A stretch of DNA of 5,793 bases from Candidatus Nitrosopumilus sp. (lineage in GTDB: Archaea; Thermoproteota; Nitrososphaeria; Nitrososphaerales; Nitrosopumilaceae): assembly GCA_030637455.1 (NCBI GenBank), contig DAOWGL010000040.1, positions 1 to 5,793 on the forward strand, given 5' to 3'. The notes under the pieces were generated by a model, which worked only from the letters and a program-made list of their open reading frames with translations, had not been told where the DNA came from and did not search any database. Of this stretch, positions 1 through 4,667 are shown piece after piece (position 1 is the first letter of the stretch; the number at the start of each line of letters is the position of its first letter). The position numbers and the translations under genes are program-made.

Positions 1-189
1 AAAGGAATCAAAGTTCTATCAATGTATCATTCTGGTTTAGAGCATACTTTTGAATGGATTGTTGAAGCCCCTGGCGCACATGCAATACAAGATCTTATGG
101 TAGAAACTAAAGTTGCAAAATTCAATTCTACCAAAATTGTTCCATTAAGAACAACCCAGAATGTAGTGGAGTATCTTACAAATCAATAG
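1..189 (+). CDS. 3' end of a small soluble protein, possibly DUF3303-like (partial)
   Basis: An open frame runs from the first base to a TAG stop at 187-189 and gives 62 residues; the start lies left of the window. The visible part begins KGIKVLSMYHS, continues through a beta-like stretch (FEWIVEAP), a short helix (HAIQDLMVE) and another strand (NSTKIVPLRT), and ends in a C-terminal helix. That alternating strand/helix pattern fits a small ferredoxin-like alpha/beta domain such as DUF3303 or GYD proteins of about 90-100 residues. This assignment rests on pattern only and is weak. There is no signal peptide or membrane segment in the visible part. The stop lies only 4 bases before the next start, so it probably shares a transcript with the genes that follow. 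Function unknown. Confidence 0.7.
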   Translation, partial: KGIKVLSMYHSGLEHTFEWIVEAPGAHAIQDLMVETKVAKFNSTKIVPLRTTQNVVEYLTNQ

Positions 190-193
190 AGTG

Positions 194-484
194 ATGAATA
201 TGATGCAAACTCCTTCTTTTTTCTTTTTTAGAACAAACTCTAAAAATAAACAATCATCTAGTCTTCCACCTTATTCTAAACGAGCTCTTGTTGCTGTAAC
301 AGTAGCCATTCCAATGGCGTTTAGTTTGAATTTAACACTTGATTCCATGGCATCTTTTATGCCAATTTGGGGAGTGATAATGATCAATGCAATTGTAATT
401 CCATCTTACATGACATTCATCATACCAAAAGCCTCGAAATTGCTTTCTTCCTGGTTGAATTCAAAAGCATCTGGAGTAAACTAA
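194..484 (+). CDS. small two-helix membrane protein, DUF2798-like
   Basis: A 96-residue protein if read from the ATG at 194. A GTG at 191 and ATGs at 200 and 203 are also possible starts. The GTGAT at 191-195 could act as a weak Shine-Dalgarno for the ATG at 200 or 203, so the true start is uncertain within 12 bases. After a polar, Phe-rich N-terminus (SFFFFRTNSKNKQ) there are two hydrophobic segments, roughly residues 30-52 and 57-77. A P-S-Y-M-T-F-I-I-P stretch and an amphipathic Lys/Ser-rich tail follow. Two helices, with prolines in the second and a basic tail, resemble DUF2798 proteins of 70-90 residues; this is suggestive, not proven. One base separates its stop from the next start, so co-translation with the four-helix protein is likely. 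The two may act together in the membrane. Function unknown. Confidence 0.75.
   Translation: MNMMQTPSFFFFRTNSKNKQSSSLPPYSKRALVAVTVAIPMAFSLNLTLDSMASFMPIWGVIMINAIVIPSYMTFIIPKASKLLSSWLNSKASGVN
473..476 (+). promoter_or_regulatory. ribosome binding site (GGAG) for the four-helix membrane protein
   Basis: GGAG lies 9 bases before the ATG at 486, inside the last codons of the preceding gene. It fits the archaeal 16S rRNA tail and supports the chosen start; a short, moderate match. Confidence 0.5.
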
Positions 485-485
485 A

Positions 486-959
486 ATGAGAATAAAACAA
501 ATATCCCGAAATCAAAAGTTTTCTCGTCTAGTAATTGCTGGACTAGTGGGAACTTTGGCATTTTACATTGCAGCATTCATTGACATGGAAATTACTGGAA
601 TACCTCTAGACATTTCAGTTGTCTTAGGACAGTTAGTTGCTGGAGAAGATGATTCAGCCATAATCATTGGGAATATCTTCCATATTACTAATGGAATAGG
701 TTTGACCTTGTTCTTTGGATATGTTTTCATGCCTATTTCAAGGAAAATTCTAAACGGTAGAATTTGGTTACATGGAATAGTTTTTGGAGTAATTGTAACT
801 GCCACAACTGTATGGTTTGGAATGCTTCCAGCTTTAGGAGCTGGTGTTGCAGGATTAAATATTGCTCCTGAAGTTCCAGCAATGACTATGTTTAGACACA
901 TTACCTTTGGTGCAGTAATTGGTATTCTATCAAAACCCATCTTTGAGGTGGAGAAATGA
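486..959 (+). CDS. four-helix integral membrane protein, DUF6789-like
   Basis: A 157-residue protein with four predicted membrane helices at about residues 13-31, 57-83, 95-120 and 134-153. Helices 2, 3 and 4 each carry a histidine followed by small-residue spacing: H66-x3-G70, H96-G97-x3-G101 and H138-x3-G142. A short polar loop (residues 53-57, GEDDS) precedes helix 2. Repeated His-Gly motifs in a protein of about 150 residues with four helices resemble DUF6789-type uncharacterised membrane proteins; this is recognition of pattern, not a search result. The three histidines could face one another and bind a metal or haem, but no family function is known to me. The start is supported by GGAG at 473-476. 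Its TGA stop overlaps the ATG of the next gene (ATGA), a classic translational coupling junction. Confidence 0.85.
   Translation: MRIKQISRNQKFSRLVIAGLVGTLAFYIAAFIDMEITGIPLDISVVLGQLVAGEDDSAIIIGNIFHITNGIGLTLFFGYVFMPISRKILNGRIWLHGIVFGVIVTATTVWFGMLPALGAGVAGLNIAPEVPAMTMFRHITFGAVIGILSKPIFEVEK
945..950 (+). promoter_or_regulatory. ribosome binding site (GAGGTG) for the zinc-ribbon microprotein
   Basis: GAGGTG is a strong match to the archaeal anti-Shine-Dalgarno and sits 5 bases before the ATG at 956. A well-placed site at the end of an upstream gene is the main evidence that the short 42-codon frame is a real gene. Confidence 0.7.
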
Positions 960-1084
960 CAGAATTAATCAAAAGTAAAGAATGCCCCAAATGTGGCTCT
1001 GAAAAAATAGAATGTAAAGATGACAAATTCTCATGTAGTGATTGCAGATTATCTTTTAGCTGTTTTGGAGGTCAAAATGAATAA
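956..1084 (+). CDS. 42-residue zinc-ribbon microprotein
   Basis: A short frame from ATG 956-958 to TAA 1082-1084 encodes 42 residues. It contains a CPKCG knuckle (C10, C13) and a CSDC knuckle (C27, C30) separated by 13 residues, with further cysteines at 20 and 36. Paired CxxC knuckles of this form are typical of a treble-clef or rubredoxin-like zinc ribbon binding one Zn ion through four cysteines. The ORF is supported by a strong GAGGTG site 5 bases upstream. It is also supported by an ATGA overlap with the preceding gene and by an 8-base overlap with the following gene, whose own ribosome site lies inside this coding sequence. It has no membrane segment and is probably cytosolic. It might bind nucleic acid, bind a partner protein, or report zinc or redox state; the sequence does not decide. 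It is easily missed by length cut-offs. Confidence 0.8.
   Translation: MTELIKSKECPKCGSEKIECKDDKFSCSDCRLSFSCFGGQNE
1067..1072 (+). promoter_or_regulatory. ribosome binding site (GGAGGT) that fixes the start of the exported protein at 1077
   Basis: GGAGGT lies 4 bases before the ATG at 1077 and is the best Shine-Dalgarno match in the window. The same frame is open from an ATG at 1020, but that start has no comparable site, would overlap the microprotein by 65 bases and would bury the signal sequence. The start at 1077 is therefore preferred. Confidence 0.85.
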
Positions 1085-1868
1085 AATACTCTATGGAATA
1101 ATTCCAGTTTTTGCATTTTCTATAATTTTTGTAAATATGTTTTTTGGACATTTGATTTTTGCATCAGAAACTCAAGTTGTAAACAAGTATTCCGTTTATG
1201 TTCACTTGTTATCTGAATGGCAAAGTGATTCAAAGAATATTATTTTTGAAATAACAAACACTTGGCACAAATCAGACAAAATCAATAATGTTAATCATGT
1301 ATTTGATGCTGAATCTAAAAAATACAATACAAACCAACTTCATGAAATCAATGGCAAATCATATGTTGAATTAAAACATGAATTCAGTGATTGTCAAGAA
1401 GAATGGCAACCAATGTTGTATAGAAAAGCAGTAGATACTGTAAGACATGAAATAGAATATGTCCAAGGACAACAGCTAAGTACAGATCCTAGCGTTTCTG
1501 TATATCCAGATATTGAGAACAAAAATTATGATAATACAGAGCAGCAACTAAAAATTAAAAATGGATATATGCAATTTTTCCCAATTTGCACTTCACAGGA
1601 TACCACATCATATGATTATAGTGTGAAAACTGACAACAAGGATTTGGGTTTTGATGTATATTTTGTTCCATCATTTGAACAGCGTGAAAACTTTGTAAAT
1701 TCAGAATTTGATTATTATACAGAATCTGGTTGCTATGGCATAAACAAACAAAGCTATAGTGGCACCTGTGAAAATATCAAAAAAGATAGTGGTTTACTAG
1801 TAATTTTTCCTGACAATCTAAAACCTTGGACTACAAAAGTTACAGTAAATCTTTATGAAAACAATTAG
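1077..1868 (+). CDS. secreted or membrane-anchored protein with four cysteines, function unknown
   Basis: 263 residues from the ATG at 1077. The N-terminus is a short basic start (MNK) followed by a hydrophobic stretch at about residues 5-29, ending near IFAS. This is either a Sec signal peptide or a single N-terminal anchor; no clean cleavage motif or lipobox cysteine is visible. The rest is polar, rich in Asn, Lys, Asp and Tyr, with alternating hydrophobic residues suggesting beta strands, as in many extracytoplasmic archaeal proteins. Exactly four cysteines (106, 171, 219, 231) all lie in the predicted external part, which allows two disulfides. No catalytic motif is recognised, and I cannot name a family. 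It is the last gene of the plus-strand cluster and overlaps the microprotein by 8 bases. Its stop faces the stop of atpI with 6 bases between them. Confidence 0.85.
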   Translation: MNKILYGIIPVFAFSIIFVNMFFGHLIFASETQVVNKYSVYVHLLSEWQSDSKNIIFEITNTWHKSDKINNVNHVFDAESKKYNTNQLHEINGKSYVELKHEFSDCQEEWQPMLYRKAVDTVRHEIEYVQGQQLSTDPSVSVYPDIENKNYDNTEQQLKIKNGYMQFFPICTSQDTTSYDYSVKTDNKDLGFDVYFVPSFEQRENFVNSEFDYYTESGCYGINKQSYSGTCENIKKDSGLLVIFPDNLKPWTTKVTVNLYENN

Positions 1869-1870
1869 AA

Positions 1871-1886
1871 TTTTCTATTTTTTCTT
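1871..1886 (+). terminator. oligo-T tract, probable archaeal terminator of the small-gene cluster
   Basis: Just after the TAG at 1866-1868 the plus strand reads T4, C, T, A, T6, C, TT. Archaeal RNA polymerase stops at U-rich tracts without needing a hairpin, so this is a reasonable terminator for the left cluster. It overlaps the last codons of atpI on the other strand (the AAA/AAG lysine codons and stop). The transcript end would therefore be antisense to the 3' end of atpI mRNA. Confidence 0.5.
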
Positions 1887-3974
1887 CCAAACAAATTGAT
1901 TGTAAATCAACTCTGGTCTAATTTGTCTAAATGGTTGTGCACCGCCATCATACCATTTGGTAAAGAATTCATACAAGTGCAATCTGAGAGATTGAATGTA
2001 TACAATCAATCCTTCAATCATCATAATTCCCAAGTTTCCTCCGATAATCATTGCCATTGCTGCACCTGATTCTACACCGCCAAGTGATTGGAATGCATTG
2101 TTAACTGTCATGAGTAATGCAGCATGTACAAGTAACATAATTCCTAATCGGGCATAACTAATCGTATGTGCCAAACTTTCAACTGTCTTTCCAAGAAATA
2201 CTTCCATAATCACATTTGCAGCCGAACCTCCATCTTCAGGATGTTTCTTAGCATGCATTACACCACCAACTATCATCAATACCATTGATGTAATAATTAT
2301 CACAACTGCAATTCTTGTAATTATCCACACTTCTGCCCATTCTCCTAAGAACATTGTAACCCAAGGAACTGCTTCGGTATGAACTTTGGAATACATGTTC
2401 ATCACATCATAATTAGCTCCAATTGCACACATCATGATGACCACAATTCCGCCATAAAGTGTAATGTTAGGAATTGCTTCCATAAACATAACAAACTTGT
2501 GACCTTCTGCAGCTAATCTCTTTACTCTTAGAACCATTGCCCAAACCAAGTGAACAATTCCAATGAACAATGAAACTTTGAGTATGTCGATGACTTGATC
2601 AAATGTTAATTCTGCTACACTGAGAATACCTACAATCCAACTAACTGAATGAAGTGCTCCTCCTTCTTCCAACAAGCCTTCTAATGGTCCCATATGATCT
2701 AGGTGGAATCCAAATGCCTCACCTGCACCAACACCTGCTATTGCAGCTGAAGCACCAGATATTGCAATCAACATGCCCCATCTTGAAAGTGTACCTTGTC
2801 CTTTGAATTTGAACAATAGTCCCATTCCCATTAGTAGTAGACCGTGGCCCATATCTGCAAACATTAGTCCATAGAAAATTGGCCACATTAGAGCAATCAT
2901 TGGAGTTGGATCTGCTTCTCCGTGTTTTGGAATACCTTGACTTTCTGTAATCACTTCAAAAGTTCTCACGAATTTTTTATTATCAAATAATGTTGGAATT
3001 TGTTCTTTTAATTTTGGATCAGTAATATCTTCAACTACTGACATCCATTGTTTAGTTGAATCTTTGAATTCCTCCTCCATTTTAGATGGAATGAATCCTT
3101 GAATTACTGCAAAATGTTTTGTTCCTGCTGGTTTTCTAACTGTTTCCAGAACATCTTTGGCTACTTGAGCCTCCTCATGAATTGCTAAAATATCACGTCT
3201 AATCTTTTTTGTAATTTTTGCAATTTGTTTTGTATTTACTTTTTGTTTCTCAGTTAATTCTTTAATTTTTGATTCTGCTAATGCATATGCTTCAGATGGA
3301 ACTTGAGAGATTCCTTCTGGAATTACAAATGGATTTGCATTAAATCCTCTTAGTACTTTGAGGGTTTTATCAGAATCAGATGTACTAGAAATTACAAGAA
3401 TTGCTGCTTTCTCTTTACTTACTAATTCATATTTGTAAAATGTAATTCCTTCCAATGCTCTACTAATTTCTTCAAAGTCAGTAGAGTTTATGACAAAAAG
3501 ATTTGTGTAAAAATACTTCATCAATCCAAATCCTGAAAGATCAATGCTTAGCTTCTTGGCAATTTCTAATGTTTCTTTAAGTGATGTGTATTCTTCAAGT
3601 GAGCGTTTTGTTGATGCTTGTTCCTCTAAAAGTTTAGATGGCTCATCAATTATTGCTGGTGTTCTTTTTTTAAGGTCACTAACCATTCCTTCTATTTCAT
3701 CAATTTCATAATCTTTCTTCTTGATTGTTGTACCTTTGAACATAATTTCTAAAATTCCTACCATTGGAGGAATGCCTAGTCCTTTAACCACATCATCAAT
3801 AGATTGGTAAACTTGCTGGGCATCTAATAATAAATCATCAATTTCAGGTGTGACTATGTCGTTTTCAGTATCAATTTTGTGAAACCATTCAAATTCAGTT
3901 AATCTAGAAATTGCTCTTGGAGAGTCACTTCTTGGTAAAATTAAACTCCCAAGCTTTAGATCGGCCACAACCAA
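1875..3974 (-). CDS. atpI: A-type ATP synthase subunit I (membrane stator subunit a)
   Basis: A 699-residue protein, typical for archaeal/V-type subunit I (about 620-750). It forms the ion half-channels beside the proteolipid ring and links them to the peripheral stalks. The N-terminal half (1-350) is cytosolic, with coiled-coil-prone charged regions near 95-140 and 225-275. The C-terminal half is membrane-embedded, with helices near 357-391, 400-418, 463-483, 503-522, 551-575, 606-625 and 636-660. Family signatures are PTPMIALMWPIFYGLMFADM (356-375), SYARL (606-610) with R609 at the place of the essential channel arginine, and IQSLRLHLYEFF (660-671) with a second conserved arginine, R664. 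The start is uncertain: no in-frame ATG exists. The frame opens with TTG at 3974, and a GTG at 3968 would give MADLKLGS; neither has a Shine-Dalgarno. It is transcribed divergently from atpE and atpA rather than in line with them. Complete, with no frameshift. Confidence 0.97.
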   Translation of the reverse strand: MVVADLKLGSLILPRSDSPRAISRLTEFEWFHKIDTENDIVTPEIDDLLLDAQQVYQSIDDVVKGLGIPPMVGILEIMFKGTTIKKKDYEIDEIEGMVSDLKKRTPAIIDEPSKLLEEQASTKRSLEEYTSLKETLEIAKKLSIDLSGFGLMKYFYTNLFVINSTDFEEISRALEGITFYKYELVSKEKAAILVISSTSDSDKTLKVLRGFNANPFVIPEGISQVPSEAYALAESKIKELTEKQKVNTKQIAKITKKIRRDILAIHEEAQVAKDVLETVRKPAGTKHFAVIQGFIPSKMEEEFKDSTKQWMSVVEDITDPKLKEQIPTLFDNKKFVRTFEVITESQGIPKHGEADPTPMIALMWPIFYGLMFADMGHGLLLMGMGLLFKFKGQGTLSRWGMLIAISGASAAIAGVGAGEAFGFHLDHMGPLEGLLEEGGALHSVSWIVGILSVAELTFDQVIDILKVSLFIGIVHLVWAMVLRVKRLAAEGHKFVMFMEAIPNITLYGGIVVIMMCAIGANYDVMNMYSKVHTEAVPWVTMFLGEWAEVWIITRIAVVIIITSMVLMIVGGVMHAKKHPEDGGSAANVIMEVFLGKTVESLAHTISYARLGIMLLVHAALLMTVNNAFQSLGGVESGAAMAMIIGGNLGIMMIEGLIVYIQSLRLHLYEFFTKWYDGGAQPFRQIRPELIYNQFVWKKK

Positions 3975-3997
3975 GATAATCCATCGGTAATTTCTTT

Positions 3998-4009
3998 GAT
4001 TTTAATATC
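3998..4009. promoter_or_regulatory. near-palindromic TATA-like element between atpI and atpE
   Basis: GATTTTAATATC matches its own reverse complement at 10 of 12 positions. On the minus strand it reads TATTAAAA (4000-4007), centred about 30 bases before the TTG of atpI. This would place transcription start at or within a few bases of that codon (leaderless or nearly so), given the usual 25-27 base spacing in archaea. On the plus strand it is centred about 48 bases before the atpE ATG, giving a leader of about 20 bases. No clear BRE or other TATA box stands out in the 77-base region, although a weaker CTATTGATTA near 4024-4033 could serve a leaderless atpE. Inferred from base composition and spacing only. 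Confidence 0.45.
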
Positions 4010-4051
4010 TTTCTGAATCAGTCTATTGATTACCAAACATTAAAATCTATT

Positions 4052-4666
4052 ATGGATAAATGGCACCCATTGGCAAATCTTGCTTTAGAACAAACTATTG
4101 ATAAAATACTTAATCATACTCAAAAAGAGATCGAATCTAGCATAGATTCTGCTTTAAAAGACACACATCAAACTCTTGATAATGCTATTCCTAAACTAGA
4201 AAAAGAATATGACAAAATTATTGCAGATGGTAAGAAAGAAGCAGATAAAATTGAAAAACAGCTTATCGGTGGTGCTGATATTAAAGCCAGAAATAAACAA
4301 CTTTTGGCATTAGAAGCCTCTGTTGATAAGGTCTTTACAAAGGCATTAGACCAAATTACAAATAATGATCGTAGTGGTGACTATGCTAATTTGATTAAAT
4401 CATTATTGGATGAATCAATCCGAATTTTGGGTACATCTGAAGTTATAGTATATACAAATTCTAAAGATCGTGCTGTTGTTCAATCTGCACTATCTGGATT
4501 TACTGGATCTGAATTATCATCAGATACCATCGAATGTATCGGTGGCGTGATCATCAAATCTAAGGATGGAGCAATGACATTTGATAATACTCTTGATGCA
4601 AGAATTGAACGTCTGAAGCCTTTAATTAGGAAAGATATTGCAGCAAAATTCGGAGTGAATAATTAG
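4052..4666 (+). CDS. atpE: A-type ATP synthase subunit E (peripheral stalk)
   Basis: 204 residues, close to the usual 185-210 for the E subunit. E pairs with a partner coiled-coil subunit (H or G) in the peripheral stalks that hold the catalytic head still while the rotor turns. The N-terminal half, about residues 15-72, is a long Lys/Glu/Asp-rich helix suited to a coiled coil and has the family's [20 protein letters not shown] pattern. The C-terminal globular domain carries the family signature [20 protein letters not shown] (162-181), followed by the ARIERL helix. The ATG at 4052 has no Shine-Dalgarno upstream, consistent with a leaderless or unstructured short leader as first gene of its operon. 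One base separates its stop from the start of atpA, so stalk and catalytic subunits are made from one mRNA. Genes C and F, which often lie between E and A in euryarchaea, are absent here. Confidence 0.95.
   Translation: MDKWHPLANLALEQTIDKILNHTQKEIESSIDSALKDTHQTLDNAIPKLEKEYDKIIADGKKEADKIEKQLIGGADIKARNKQLLALEASVDKVFTKALDQITNNDRSGDYANLIKSLLDESIRILGTSEVIVYTNSKDRAVVQSALSGFTGSELSSDTIECIGGVIIKSKDGAMTFDNTLDARIERLKPLIRKDIAAKFGVNN
4652..4658 (+). promoter_or_regulatory. ribosome binding site (GGAGTGA) for atpA
   Basis: GGAGTGA lies inside the last codons of atpE and 9 bases before the atpA ATG at 4668. It differs from the ideal GGAGGTGA by one missing G. It supports the chosen start and translational coupling of atpE and atpA. 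Confidence 0.6.
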
Positions 4667-4667
4667 A

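Noticed and set aside
563..940. Minus-strand open frame of 125 residues
   Set aside because: It is opposite the four-helix membrane gene, with no ribosome site or recognisable domain. Its proline- and isoleucine-rich translation looks like the complement of a membrane protein gene.
1020..1076. N-terminal extension of the exported protein from an ATG at 1020
   Set aside because: It would add 19 residues before the signal sequence, lacks a ribosome site and overlaps the zinc-ribbon gene by 65 bases, while the ATG at 1077 follows a strong GGAGGT.
1875..3974. Frameshift or pseudogene in atpI
   Set aside because: The frame is open across 699 codons and all expected family motifs occur in order; only the start codon is in doubt.
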